Shown: positions 45,086 through 55,200 of the stretch, one piece after another
Numbering within the stretch: position 1 is the stretch's first letter
Layout of the letters: the number at the start of each line of letters is the position of its first letter
Source: SAR116 cluster bacterium AG-355-O21
GTDB lineage: Bacteria; Pseudomonadota; Alphaproteobacteria; Thalassobaculales; Thalassobaculaceae
Assembly: GCA_003280605.1 (NCBI GenBank)
Contig: QCEM01000001.1
Span: 1-64,000 of the forward strand
Direction: 5' to 3'
Length of the DNA stretch: 64,000 nt
Made by a program: the position numbers and the translations under genes
The notes under the pieces: generated by a model
The model's database searches: none
Told to the model about the DNA's origin: nothing
Seen by the model: the letters and a program-made list of their open reading frames with translations, nothing else

Positions 45086-45991
45086 TTAAACATTTGGATC
45101 CAGACCCCAAGCTTCATACCGCTCGGGGTCTTCCATCCAATTCTCGCGCACTTTGATGAACAAAAACAAATGCACCCGCCGGTCGAGCGTTGCCTCTAAG
45201 TCGGCGCGCGCCCGCGAGCCAATTGTTTTAATCCGCTTGCCTTGATGGCCAAGGACAATTTTACGCTGGCTTTCGCGTTGCACATAAGCAACTTGATCAA
45301 TTCGCACCGAGCCGTCTTCACGGTCTTGCCATTTCTCGGTTTCCACCGTGATGGCATAGGGAAGTTCATCATGGAGCTGCAGGTAAACCTGCTCACGGGT
45401 GACCTCGGCGGCGTATAATCGCAGCGGTAAGTCCGTTAAATCATCTTCCGGATAAAGCCATGGCCCGGATGGCATTTGGGTTGCTAGATACCCCATTAAA
45501 TCGGCGCAACCATGGCCCTTTTCGGCTGAAATCATGAAGCTCTGTTGAAAATCGGCAAGCTCATTCAGTTCCGCCGCTAAGGGCAAAAGTTGATCGCGTT
45601 TCAGGGTATCAATCTTATTAATGGCCAAAATGGCAGGGCGCTTATTCTCGCGCAAGGTTGCGGCAATGCGGCGACTATCGTCATCAATTCGGCGGCGGCT
45701 GCCATCATATAAGAACACCACTTGGTCAGCGTCACTGGCACCGCCCCAAGCCGCGTCAACCATGGCCCGATCAAGGCGCCTGCGGGGAACAAATATTCCC
45801 GGCGTGTCGATAAAAACCACTTGCGCCTGGTCCACCATCGCAACCCCGCGAATGCGGCTACGGGTGGTTTGAACCTTCGGTGTGACAATCGACACTTTTG
45901 CCCCAACAAGGGTGTTCATCAAGGTCGACTTGCCGGCATTTGGCGCTCCTAAGAGTGCGACCAAACCACAGCGTGTATCGCGTTCTGACAT
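45086..45991 (-). CDS. era: GTPase Era
   Basis: Era is an essential GTPase for 16S rRNA maturation and 30S assembly. The 301-residue product has G1 GAPNAGKST (15-23), G3 DTPG, G4 NKID and a C-terminal KH RNA-binding domain (IVLGHQGKRIKTIGSRARAD). It starts directly after the rnc stop (TGAATG). In many alphaproteobacteria recO follows era; here a convergent asparaginase lies there instead. Confidence 0.97.
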   Translation of the reverse strand: MSERDTRCGLVALLGAPNAGKSTLMNTLVGAKVSIVTPKVQTTRSRIRGVAMVDQAQVVFIDTPGIFVPRRRLDRAMVDAAWGGASDADQVVFLYDGSRRRIDDDSRRIAATLRENKRPAILAINKIDTLKRDQLLPLAAELNELADFQQSFMISAEKGHGCADLMGYLATQMPSGPWLYPEDDLTDLPLRLYAAEVTREQVYLQLHDELPYAITVETEKWQDREDGSVRIDQVAYVQRESQRKIVLGHQGKRIKTIGSRARADLEATLDRRVHLFLFIKVRENWMEDPERYEAWGLDPNV

Positions 45992-46684
45992 TCAATTTTC
46001 CTTTTCAGCGCCGATGCGCCGCAGCATCTCGGCGGCGGCCGCTTGTTCAGCGGCACGTTTAGAGCCGCCTTCGGCAGAAACTTCCGCAACCCCATCAACC
46101 ATGACAGCAATCACGAAAATCGGCGCGTGGTCACTGCCCTGACGCGATAGTAAGCGGTAACTCGGCAACGGCTTACCGCGTCCCTGGGCCCATTCCTGCA
46201 GGCTTGTTTTGGCATCCTGCGGCGGGCTTGCATCAGCTTGAATAAGCGCCTCCCAATGGTGCAGCACAAAGCCCCGGGCGGCGTCCAGGCCGGCGGCTTT
46301 ATATAGCGCCCCCAAAACAGCTTCTAAAATATCGGCCAGCACCGCCGGATTTTGCCGCAAACCGGAATTTTCCTCGCCGCTGGACAAGATCATGAAGCCA
46401 CCAAGGTCGATATCAAGGGCCACCTGCACCAAAGAATTGCGGCTCACCAATTTCGCATGCCGGCGGGAAATATCGCCCTCTGCTTCGCGTGCAAACCGCC
46501 GCAGTAATTCTTCCGCGATAATCAGCCCAAGAACCCGGTCGCCGAGGAACTCTAAGCGTTCATAGCTATTGCTTCGGGTATTGCCGGCACTGGCATGTGT
46601 TAACGCCCGGCGCAGTTCGCTCAGGTCGTCAAAACCATGCCCAAGGCGGGCCGTTAAAGCCGCAATGTCGGTCTCGGCGCTCAC
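45992..46684 (-). CDS. rnc: Ribonuclease III
   Basis: RNase III cuts double-stranded RNA in rRNA and mRNA processing. The catalytic signature ERLEFLGDRVLGLI is present, with a C-terminal dsRNA-binding domain (SLQEWAQGRGKPLPSYRLL). The GTG at 46684 overlaps the lepB stop as GTGA and has AGGG upstream, giving 230 aa, the usual size; the frame is open 17 codons further into lepB. It lies in the lepB-rnc-era operon. Confidence 0.96.
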   Translation of the reverse strand: MSAETDIAALTARLGHGFDDLSELRRALTHASAGNTRSNSYERLEFLGDRVLGLIIAEELLRRFAREAEGDISRRHAKLVSRNSLVQVALDIDLGGFMILSSGEENSGLRQNPAVLADILEAVLGALYKAAGLDAARGFVLHHWEALIQADASPPQDAKTSLQEWAQGRGKPLPSYRLLSRQGSDHAPIFVIAVMVDGVAEVSAEGGSKRAAEQAAAAEMLRRIGAEKEN

Positions 46685-47427
46685 TCGATGCCCTGGAACA
46701 GGCGCGAGAAACGGATCGCCAATGGCCAGCGCCATACTTCCCAGAGCGCGGCGCTGCCATCGGTCGAGAAAAACAAAATGTCAGCTCGCCCGACAAGGTT
46801 TTGATACGGCACAAAACCAACATCGGCAGCACGGCTATCAACTGAGTTATCGCGGTTGTCGCCCATCATGAAATAATGCCCGGCCGGAACCGCAAAGACA
46901 GGTGTGTTGTCAAAGGGCGCCTGATCGCTGAACTCAAGGATCAAATGACTGCTGCCATTCGGCAAGGTTTCCCGAAACTGCCGCGCCGGAACAACCCGTC
47001 CCATCCTATCGGTATAGGTAAAATCAGCAACCCGCTGACGTTTCACCGGCTCACCATTGATATATAACCGACCTTGTTGCACTTGGATCTTGTCGCCTGG
47101 CAGGCCGATCAGACGCTTAATGTAGTCAATTTCATTTTCGGTCGGCTTTTTAAACACCACCACGTCACCGCGTTTCGGCTCAGAGCCAAAAACCCGTCCG
47201 GGGATCAGCGGAAAGCCAAAAGGCAAAGAGTAACGGCTATAGCCATAGGACAGCTTTGAAACAAACAGATAATCGCCGACAAGCAGCGTCGGGATCATTG
47301 ATCCTGACGGGATATTAAATGGCTCAAAAGCAAAGGTACGGATACCAAGGGCGATGACCACCGCCCAACCCACCGTGCGGACCATTTCCCAAAACGATTG
47401 GGATTTCTTTTTTTCCCGAGCCTGCAT
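46681..47427 (-). CDS. lepB: Signal peptidase I
   Basis: LepB removes signal peptides from exported proteins at the inner membrane. From ATG 47427 it is 248 aa with one N-terminal membrane segment, the catalytic serine Ser43 (FNIPSGSMIPTL) and general-base Lys104 (YIKRLIGLPGD), followed by the conserved GHYFMMGDNRDNSVDSR. The open frame 25 codons upstream is not family-like; AGGAAGACC precedes the chosen ATG. It is coupled to rnc. Confidence 0.96.
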   Translation of the reverse strand: MQAREKKKSQSFWEMVRTVGWAVVIALGIRTFAFEPFNIPSGSMIPTLLVGDYLFVSKLSYGYSRYSLPFGFPLIPGRVFGSEPKRGDVVVFKKPTENEIDYIKRLIGLPGDKIQVQQGRLYINGEPVKRQRVADFTYTDRMGRVVPARQFRETLPNGSSHLILEFSDQAPFDNTPVFAVPAGHYFMMGDNRDNSVDSRAADVGFVPYQNLVGRADILFFSTDGSAALWEVWRWPLAIRFSRLFQGIE

Positions 47428-47514
47428 AAGTGGTCTTCCTTTTTGAATCAAAGCTATCACGCATGTGGCCGCTGATATGCCGGAAAACCCCTGTTTCGGC
47501 AACCGGCATCTCGT

Positions 47515-47931
47515 TTAGGCGAGTTTAAGGGGAATTTTCGGGTCCACTGAAATGACAACAAAAGCAACGACCATCCGCCGTTCATCGCTGATGGATACGC
47601 GAATATGTGCGGTCTGACCACTGCCAACCTGCGCTGCCAAATGCGTCGCCGCAAACCCATTAAGCGTGATAACCGGTTCACCATGGGCCGCATTGGTGAC
47701 AACGAAATCATGCCACTTAATACCCTGTTTAGAGCCGCCACCAAGGGCTTTCCAGCATGCTTCTTTGGCCGCCCAACGTTTTGCGTAAACAGCGGCCGGG
47801 GTGGCGGATTGCGCCGCCCGGGCGCGTTCTTCGGCAGTGAAAACACGGCGAACAAACCGCTCCCCAAAACGGTTTAAGACTTTCTCGATCCGGTCAATGT
47901 CCACAATATCTGTGCCGATGCCAATAATCAC
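47515..47931 (-). CDS. acpS: Holo-[acyl-carrier-protein] synthase
   Basis: AcpS transfers phosphopantetheine from CoA to acyl carrier protein. The 138-residue product has IGIGTDIVDIDRIEK (catalytic Asp near residue 8) and RWAAKEACWKALG (the KEA motif with the metal Glu). It starts 6 nt after the rsh stop. In related genomes pdxJ usually sits between these two genes; it is missing here. Confidence 0.96.
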   Translation of the reverse strand: MIIGIGTDIVDIDRIEKVLNRFGERFVRRVFTAEERARAAQSATPAAVYAKRWAAKEACWKALGGGSKQGIKWHDFVVTNAAHGEPVITLNGFAATHLAAQVGSGQTAHIRVSISDERRMVVAFVVISVDPKIPLKLA

Positions 47932-47937
47932 CGCAGG

Positions 47938-50064
47938 CTAGCTCCGCGCCCGGTCAATCGAGGTGATCACTGGCATTGCCCGCAGCGCCGCCATGATATG
48001 ACTGAGATGGCGCACATCAACAACCTCAACATCCAAGTTTAAATCAAAAAAATCAGCGGTTCTTTTGGTGATCTTCAGATTCATGATATTCGCGTTGTTA
48101 TTCCCCAATACGCTGCAGAGCGTCGCCATACTGCCGGTCTCATTGGTTATGGTGACGTTCAAGCGAGATACTTGTTGGGCATCTTCGCTATCTCGATTCC
48201 AGGCGACGTCCCGCCAGCGTTCCGGCTCGGCGTGAAAATTTTCCAAGACCTCGCAGTCGATGGTGTGGATCGTGACCCCTTTGCCGGTGGCGGCAATACC
48301 GACAATGCGCTCACCCGGCAACGGATGACAGCAACTGGCGATATGGAAGGCCACACCCGGCGTCAGCCCCGTAATCGGGATCGCATTGGTTTTGCGTTTA
48401 CGCTTTTTGGCCGCTTTTTTTACCTCGCCATCGGTCGGCCGTGAGGATGGTGATGCCACATACAGCACTTGATTTGGATCTAAGGTGCCGTCTCCAATCG
48501 CCGCCATCAGATCGTCAACTGTGCTGAATTGAAACTTTTCGCATATTTCAGCTAACAGCTTGTCCGTCAGCGCGACGTCCTCTTGGCGAAAGGTTTTTTC
48601 TAAAATCTTCGCACCGAAATCACGAAATTCTTCCCGCTCGCGTTGTCGGACAAACCGCCGAATTTGCGCTTTGGCTTTGCCGGTGACACATATTTGATCC
48701 CAGGTTGGCGACGGTGTTGAGGTGTCCGACAACACAATCTCAACCTGGTCACCGTTCTGCAGCTCAACGGACAGTGGGCGGTTTCGGCCATTAATCTTGG
48801 CACCCACACATTTGTTGCCGACTTCGGTGTGCGTCGCATAGGCAAAATCAATCGGTGTTGATCCACGCGGCAAAGCCGTCAGCTTGCCTTTGGGCGTGAA
48901 ACAAAACACCTGGTCGGCATACATCTCGAGTTTGGTATGTTCTAAAAATTCCTCGGGGCCGTCGGCATTGTCAAGGATCTCAAGCAAATCGCGGATCCAC
49001 TTATATTGCTCACCTTCGCTTTGATCGCCTTTTTGCTTGTAGTTCCAGTGCGCGGCAACGCCGCGTTCTGCAATCTCATGCATCTCGGCCGTTCGAATTT
49101 GCACTTCAATGCGTTGTTGCAATGGCCCGATAACCGATGTGTGCAAGGAGCGGTAGCCATTCGGTTTCGGAATGCTGATGTAATCTTTAAAGCGCCCCGG
49201 AACCACTTGGTAGTGACCATGGATAACGCCTAACGTGCGGTAGCAATCATCCAAGCTTGGCACGATAACCCGGAACGCCATAATGTCTGATAATTGCTCG
49301 ATGCTGGCGTGTTTACGCTGCATCTTTCGCCAAATCGAATACGGCGATTTACGCCGACCGTTGACCTCGCAGTCACACCCGTTTTGACTGCAAACGACGG
49401 TTAGCTCGTCGATCACAGTCTGCACCATTTCGGTCTCAGCACTGCCTAAAAATTGTAATCTGGCGAGGATCGATTGGCGGGCATCGGCATGCAATTCAGT
49501 GAAAGCAAGGTTTTCCAGCTCATCCTTCAGGTCACGGATCCCAATTCGCTCGGCAAGTGGCGCATAAATATCCAACGTCTCGGCGGCAATGCGCTTGCGC
49601 TTAACCGGGTCCTCAATGAAGTGCAGCGTCCGCATATTGTGCATTCGGTCCGCCAGCTTGACCAGCAAGACACGAATATCTTCCGACATCGCTAAAACAA
49701 ATTTACGGAAGTTCTCGGCATCTTTGGTCCGGTCGGATTGCAATTCCAGACGCGTTAATTTGGTAACGCCATCAACAAGCCGGCCAATATTTTCGCCAAA
49801 AACCCTGTCAATGTCCGGAAGTGTCGCTTCGGTATCCTCAATCGTATCATGCAGCAGGGCGGTCACAATGGTGTCACCATCCAGTTTCATATCCGTCAGG
49901 ATGCCGGCAACTTCGAGCGGGTGCGAGAAATACGGGTCACCTGAGGCACGTTTTTGCGAGCCATGCATGCGCATCGCATAAACATAGGCACGGTTAAGCA
50001 AATCCTCATCTACCGATGGATCATAGGCGCGTACCCGTTCAACCAATTCGTACTGTCTAATCAT
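47938..50064 (-). CDS. rsh: Bifunctional (p)ppGpp synthetase/hydrolase Rsh
   Basis: Rsh makes and breaks (p)ppGpp, the stringent-response alarmone. The 708-residue protein has the hydrolase HD motif (LLHDTIEDT, His72-Asp73), the synthetase RFKD motif (VVPGRFKDYISIPKPNGYRS), a TGS domain (QVFCFTPKGKLTALPRGST) and a C-terminal ACT domain. The intact HD box and RxKD loop indicate both activities. rpoZ lies upstream with a hairpin/terminator between. No strong ribosome site precedes the ATG. Confidence 0.96.
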   Translation of the reverse strand: MIRQYELVERVRAYDPSVDEDLLNRAYVYAMRMHGSQKRASGDPYFSHPLEVAGILTDMKLDGDTIVTALLHDTIEDTEATLPDIDRVFGENIGRLVDGVTKLTRLELQSDRTKDAENFRKFVLAMSEDIRVLLVKLADRMHNMRTLHFIEDPVKRKRIAAETLDIYAPLAERIGIRDLKDELENLAFTELHADARQSILARLQFLGSAETEMVQTVIDELTVVCSQNGCDCEVNGRRKSPYSIWRKMQRKHASIEQLSDIMAFRVIVPSLDDCYRTLGVIHGHYQVVPGRFKDYISIPKPNGYRSLHTSVIGPLQQRIEVQIRTAEMHEIAERGVAAHWNYKQKGDQSEGEQYKWIRDLLEILDNADGPEEFLEHTKLEMYADQVFCFTPKGKLTALPRGSTPIDFAYATHTEVGNKCVGAKINGRNRPLSVELQNGDQVEIVLSDTSTPSPTWDQICVTGKAKAQIRRFVRQREREEFRDFGAKILEKTFRQEDVALTDKLLAEICEKFQFSTVDDLMAAIGDGTLDPNQVLYVASPSSRPTDGEVKKAAKKRKRKTNAIPITGLTPGVAFHIASCCHPLPGERIVGIAATGKGVTIHTIDCEVLENFHAEPERWRDVAWNRDSEDAQQVSRLNVTITNETGSMATLCSVLGNNNANIMNLKITKRTADFFDLNLDVEVVDVRHLSHIMAALRAMPVITSIDRARS

Positions 50065-50110
50065 GCGATTAACGTGTCATAGCAGCAGTTATTTGACGAC
50101 CGAAAACAAC

Positions 50111-50134
50111 AACGGGCAGCCACAGCCGCCCGTT
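50111..50134 (-). terminator. Terminator or attenuator between rpoZ and rsh
   Basis: On the minus strand AACGGGC and GCCCGTT (forward 50128-50134 and 50111-50117) form a 7-bp stem around a 10-nt loop, then GTTGTTTTC follows. It lies behind rpoZ and ahead of rsh, both transcribed leftward. It could stop rpoZ transcripts or limit readthrough into rsh. Confidence 0.55.
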
Positions 50135-50159
50135 CCAAGTGCTGCTTAACTGTCGCCGT

Positions 50160-50561
50160 TTAGTCAAGCGCAGCTGCATCATCGTCTTCAAAACCACCGG
50201 CTTGGCGAATCTGCATGCCGAGTGCATCGGCATCATCATCGGCGATCTGCCCACCGCCCGCACCGCCATCGGCGATCTGCTGTGTTTCTTGGCCGATCAG
50301 ATTTTCCAGATCGTCATCTTCCGGATTATCGATCTCAACATGCTTCTGCAGGCCTTTGATCAAGGCTTCTTGCAGACCCTCAATGTCGACCGTCACATCA
50401 GCAATTTCACGCAGCGCCACCACAGGGTTCTTATCGCGGTCGCGGTCAATGGTAAGCTCGGCACCGGCAGTCACATCGCGTGACCGTTGTGCAGCCGTCA
50501 TCACCAAATCAAAACGGTTCGGAATTTGCTGGATGCAGTCCTGGACAGTGACGCGCGCCAT
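50160..50561 (-). CDS. rpoZ: RNA polymerase omega subunit
   Basis: Omega helps beta-prime fold and assemble into polymerase and forms part of a ppGpp site. The start [20 protein letters not shown] and the [13 protein letters not shown] and [13 protein letters not shown] motifs are classic. The 133-residue length includes a long acidic, Gly/Asp/Ala-rich tail with a short near-repeat ([20 protein letters not shown]), typical of alphaproteobacterial omega. It opens the rpoZ-rsh-acpS-lepB-rnc-era block. Confidence 0.96.
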   Translation of the reverse strand: MARVTVQDCIQQIPNRFDLVMTAAQRSRDVTAGAELTIDRDRDKNPVVALREIADVTVDIEGLQEALIKGLQKHVEIDNPEDDDLENLIGQETQQIADGGAGGGQIADDDADALGMQIRQAGGFEDDDAAALD

Positions 50562-50652
50562 TGGCTTGGTTCCCCACAGTGAATTTTGCTAAGCGCCGGA
50601 ATATAAGACTGCAACTACGCAAACACAAGCCTAAATGGCGCTGCACACAGGC

Positions 50653-52158
50653 TTACGCAGGTCCAACCCAGACCGGGCCCAAAGGATTAAGGCGAATTCC
50701 CGGGCGCAAACGTTGCCAGGGTAAATCGGCCGGATCCGCAATCATTGGGCCAGGTGCCGCACAAACTAAAATTTCTGCTGCAATTGGCGCGAAATCCGCC
50801 CGAAAATGCACTGAGCTTTTATTGACTAAGATCTTCTCGGTGGTCGGCTCGATGTCCACAAAGCGATACATGGCTTGGTCAGCTAACTGCGCCTTGTTAC
50901 AGGTCACAACCACCCGAATGCCGCCAATCCGCAGGCATGCCGACGGCCCCATGTTAAACTCTGCGCCGCGGTAAAATGGTCCGGTTGCATCAAACCGGCC
51001 GTCATGCAGTTTTTCGACCGTGTAAACAGCTTCAAAAGGATCATCGCCGGCGACCCCGGAATGACCACCAAAAGACAGCCGCACCTCTGCGCCAACGCCT
51101 GCACGGTGGGCAATTTCAGCAGCGGTTCGATCAACCATTAAGCCAAGGGACGCCTGCTCTGCCCGGGCCGCAACCAAGGCCTTTAAGATTCCGGCAGTGT
51201 TCGAATCGCCGCCGGCTCCCGGATTATCTTGGGTGTCGGCAATGACGATGGGGCCATGTGCGGAGGGCGCCAATCGCATGGCTTCTTGAACCGCTTCATC
51301 AGGCCCGTAGATTCGCCCGGCAAAACCGCCCTCGGCGGCATTCACGGTCGCAGCCAAAGCCGCACAGGCCTGATTTGTCGCCGCCTGATCCCAGCCGTAG
51401 GTAAACACCGAGGGGCCGCAATGGTGAATGTCGGCGGCCGGGAAACCAGGTGTGAACGAGGCATGCATCACCTCGCCCTGTTCATAATTGGCCAGGTCAC
51501 TGTAAATTTGGTCTGCCGGCGCCATCATTGTGCATTGCCAATTAAGCGGAATAAGAAAAGGGATTTGCTGAAAGGCTTTGGCCGGCCGGCCACCGCGGGC
51601 AAACATCTCATTCAGCAAGCGGGCGGTACGCGCACCTGTATCCGCCATATCCACATGCGGATAGGTACGATAGGCAACCAAAAGATCCGCCAAGTCAATC
51701 ATCGCCGGCGTGGTGTTACAATGCAGGTCGAGACTGGCGACCAACGGCATGTCAGGCCCAATCAGTGCGCGCACCCGGCGCAGCAACTCACCCTCACCAT
51801 CTTCAAAATGCTCGGTCACCATAGCCCCGTGCAAACACAGGTAAACCGCATCAAACGGCGCAGCTGCGGCGAGACCGTCAAGGATCAGGGCGGCAATATG
51901 TTCAAAGGCTTCTTCGGTCACCACATCCGATGGTGAGGCCGAGCCCCAACTTAGCGGATGGCACACATGCCCGAGCGCTTCGGCCTGCTCAACAAACCCT
52001 GCCAAAGAGATATTTCGGCCGCACATTTGCGCCATCATCGCGTCGCCGGAACTCAGTGTTGGGCGGCTGCCGCCCACTTCAAAAGCCGCAAGGTCGGCTT
52101 TGCTTGGGGCAAATGTATTGGTCTCATGTTGCATACCGCCAACCGCGATCCGCGCCAT
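50653..52158 (-). CDS. M81 family metallopeptidase (MlrC-like)
   Basis: MlrC, known from microcystin breakdown, is a zinc peptidase of the M81 family. This 501-residue protein has RIAVGGMQHETNTFAP at the N-terminus (His-Glu metal region), the zinc loop VASLDLHCNTTPAMI and IVIADTQDNPGAGGDSNT. Members are widespread in alphaproteobacteria and most do not act on microcystin. ATG 52158 has GGAG 7 nt upstream. It follows the indolepyruvate oxidoreductase on the same strand by about 60 nt. Confidence 0.88.
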   Translation of the reverse strand: MARIAVGGMQHETNTFAPSKADLAAFEVGGSRPTLSSGDAMMAQMCGRNISLAGFVEQAEALGHVCHPLSWGSASPSDVVTEEAFEHIAALILDGLAAAAPFDAVYLCLHGAMVTEHFEDGEGELLRRVRALIGPDMPLVASLDLHCNTTPAMIDLADLLVAYRTYPHVDMADTGARTARLLNEMFARGGRPAKAFQQIPFLIPLNWQCTMMAPADQIYSDLANYEQGEVMHASFTPGFPAADIHHCGPSVFTYGWDQAATNQACAALAATVNAAEGGFAGRIYGPDEAVQEAMRLAPSAHGPIVIADTQDNPGAGGDSNTAGILKALVAARAEQASLGLMVDRTAAEIAHRAGVGAEVRLSFGGHSGVAGDDPFEAVYTVEKLHDGRFDATGPFYRGAEFNMGPSACLRIGGIRVVVTCNKAQLADQAMYRFVDIEPTTEKILVNKSSVHFRADFAPIAAEILVCAAPGPMIADPADLPWQRLRPGIRLNPLGPVWVGPA

Positions 52159-52188
52159 CACAATCTCCTCAACTATAATTTTAAAGGC

Positions 52189-52208
52189 CCGCCGACGACC
52201 GCCGGCGG
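52189..52208 (-). terminator. Possible weak terminator after the indolepyruvate oxidoreductase
   Basis: CCGCCG (52189-52194) and CGGCGG (52203-52208) form a 6-bp GC-rich stem, and on the minus strand GCCTTTAAAATT follows. It lies between the oxidoreductase stop and the MlrC-like start. The U-tract is interrupted, so termination would be partial. Confidence 0.35.
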
Positions 52209-52220
52209 AACCAATCGGGT

Positions 52221-55200
52221 TTATTCCGCCGCCGCTTTTTTATCGCCTGCGGATACAAATGCAGCCTTTAATTCACCCTCACGACGTAAAGCTTCGGCAA
52301 GATGACGCTCTTTTACATGACCATAACCGCGAATGCGTTCCGGCACCGATGCAAGGTCAACCGCTAGGCTGTGATTGTCGCCGGAGAGACGCTCTAAGAT
52401 CATCTCGACCGTGGCGAAGTAATCGGTAATCAACGCGCGTTCGGTGCGCCGTTCCTCGGTTTTACCAAAGATATCAAAGGCCGTACCGCGAAGTCCTTTG
52501 AAGCGCGCCAGAATGCCGAACACAGTCATCATCCATGGCCCAAAAGTCGCTTTCTTCAAATGACCTGTTTCCGGATCGCGTTTTGAGAACAGCGGCGGCG
52601 CTAAGTTGAACTGAAGTTTGTAATCACCTTCAAACTGCTCCGCCAACTGGTCACGGAAGGTGGCTGAACTATGCAGCCGGGCAACCTCATACTCATCCTT
52701 ATAAGCCATCAGCTTGAATGCATAGCGGGCCACGGCTTTGGCCAAACTGTCACTGCCGGGCAGTTTTGCTTGCTCGGCCGCCGCGACCTTCCGAACCAGG
52801 GCTTCATAGCGACCTGCATAGGCTTGGTTCTGATAGGCCGTCAAAAACTCACGACGGCTGGCAATCATGCTGTCGAGGTCATCCACCTGAGTCGCCGCAG
52901 GTGCCGCCTTCTCTGCCGGTGTTGCAATCCGCTCGACCGCAGCCAAGTCATGGGCCGCCCGCCGCCCCCAAAGGAAGGCTTGCTTATTAAACTCGATGGC
53001 AACGCCGTTGAGCTCCATCGCGCGTTCGATTGCTTCGGCGGACACCGGGATAAGCCCTTGCTGATAGGCATACCCAAGCATGAAACCATTGGCGGCAATG
53101 CTGTCACCAAGCAGTTTCGTCGCAATCTGGGTGGCTGCCAAGAAATGGCTGGAGTTATCGCCGGCAGCGGCCCGGATCGCCTCCTGCATCGGATCACCTG
53201 GGAATTTCATGTCGGCATTCATCGCAAAATAACCGTTCATGGTTTCCTGGGTATTCACAATCGCAAACGACTGATCACTGGAAAGCTTGGCCAGAACATC
53301 CGGCTGCGTGGCGGTAACGATATCACAGGCAATCAAGAGCTTGGCATTCCCCGAGGAAACCCGGACAGCGTGTAAGTCCTTCCGTGCGTTCGCAATCCGC
53401 ACATGGCTGACGACCGGGCCACCTTTTTGTGCCAAGCCGGTGGCATCAAGGATGGTCGCATTTCGGCCCTCAAGATTAGCCGCCATTCCGAGCAAGGCGC
53501 CGATGGTAACAACCCCGGTGCCGCCAATCCCTGCAACCATGATCGAATAAGCTTCATCAGCCGTCGGCAAAACAGGTTCCGGCAGCGCTTCAAAGACAGC
53601 AGGCAGGTCAGCTGTTTTCGCTTCGCCTGTGCGGCGTTTCAGACCGCCGCCAATCACATTGACAAAGCTTGGGCAAAAACCTTTTACACAGGAATAATCT
53701 TTGTTGCAGCTTGACTGATCGATCCGCCGCTTGCGGCCAAAATCCGTTTCCACCGGCGTGACCGAGACACAGTTAGATTTGGTTCCGCAATCACCACAGC
53801 CTTCACAAACCAACGGATTAATGAAAATCCTTTTATTTGGATCTTCCATCAAGCCGCGTTTCCGGCGGCGGCGTTTTTCAGTGGCGCAGGTTTGATCGTA
53901 GATCAGCACTGTCACCCCTTCTTGGTCCCGCAAGTCACGCTGCACCCGGTCAAGATCGTCACGGTGTTCCACTTGCAAACCGCTGGGCCAAGCGGTCCCC
54001 ATCGGATATTTTTCCGGATCATCGGCGACGACGACCACACGTTTGACCCCTTCGGCCGATACCTGAGCGGCGATCTGCGGCACCGTGAAACCATTATCTG
54101 CCGGCTGCCCACCGGTCATCGCCACAGCGTCATTATAAAGGATTTTATAGGTAATGTTGGCGCCGCTGGCGACCGCCATCCGGATCGCCATTGAACCGGA
54201 ATGGTTATAGGTACCATCGCCAAGATTGGCGAAAATATGCTTGGTTTTCACAAACCGCGACTGCCCCACCCAGGGGATACCTTCACCACCCATATGCGTG
54301 TATGTATGGGTTTCACGATCCATCCAAACCGACATGAAGTGACAGCCAATGCCGGCGGTCGCTCGGCTTCCTTCGGGGACCCGCGTTGAGGTATTATGCG
54401 GACAGCCGGAGCAAAACCACGGTTGGCGGTTAAAATCTGTCGCCGCCGGCTTCAGCAATTGGCTTTTGGATTCAATGATCGCCAGCCGTGCAGCGACACT
54501 TCGCTGGTCAATATAGTGTCCGAAGCGGGCCATGATCGCTTTGGCAATTTCGCCAGGTGACAGTTCGGTGACGACCGACATCAGCGCCTGCCCATCGGGA
54601 TCGACCTTGCCGAGTACCCGTGGCCGGGATGCCGCCGGCCGGTTATAGAATTGTTCTTTCAACTGCGGCTCGATAACGCCGCGTTTTTCCTCAATGACCA
54701 GAACTTCGTCCAAGCCTTCGGCAAAGGCCCATGCGCCTTGCGGCTCTAGCGGCCAAGCCATGCCAACCTTGTACACCCGCAGGCCAATCTCAGCCGCGAG
54801 GGCATCATCAATCCCCAGATCGTCTAATGCCTGGCGAACATCAAGATAGGCCTTACCGGTGGCGATAATCCCAAAGCGCGGTTGCGGGCTATCAATGACA
54901 ATTTCATCAATTTTATTACGGCGCGCAAACGCATGCGCTGCCTTTAGCTTGAAGTTTTGCAAGCGAGGCTCTTGATCATACCACATGTCCGGCCAGCGGA
55001 TATTCAAGCCACCTTCGGGCATCTCAAAATCCGGATTGGTGAAGGTCAACTTGTCGGGATCAATATCAATCGTTGCCGAGCTATCCATCGCTTCGGTGAC
55101 ACATTTCATGGACACCCAAAGGCCGGTAAACCGCGACATGGCAATGGCATATAGACCGAAATCAATCACCTCTTGGACGTCTGACGGATTGAGCACCGGG

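Noticed and set aside
46685-46735. Longer N-terminus for RNase III
   Set aside because: It would overlap lepB by 55 nt; the GTG overlapping the lepB stop with an AGGG site fits the family length.
50200-50300. Short repeat in the rpoZ tail as a mobile or phase-variable repeat
   Set aside because: It encodes a low-complexity acidic tail typical of alphaproteobacterial omega and keeps the frame.
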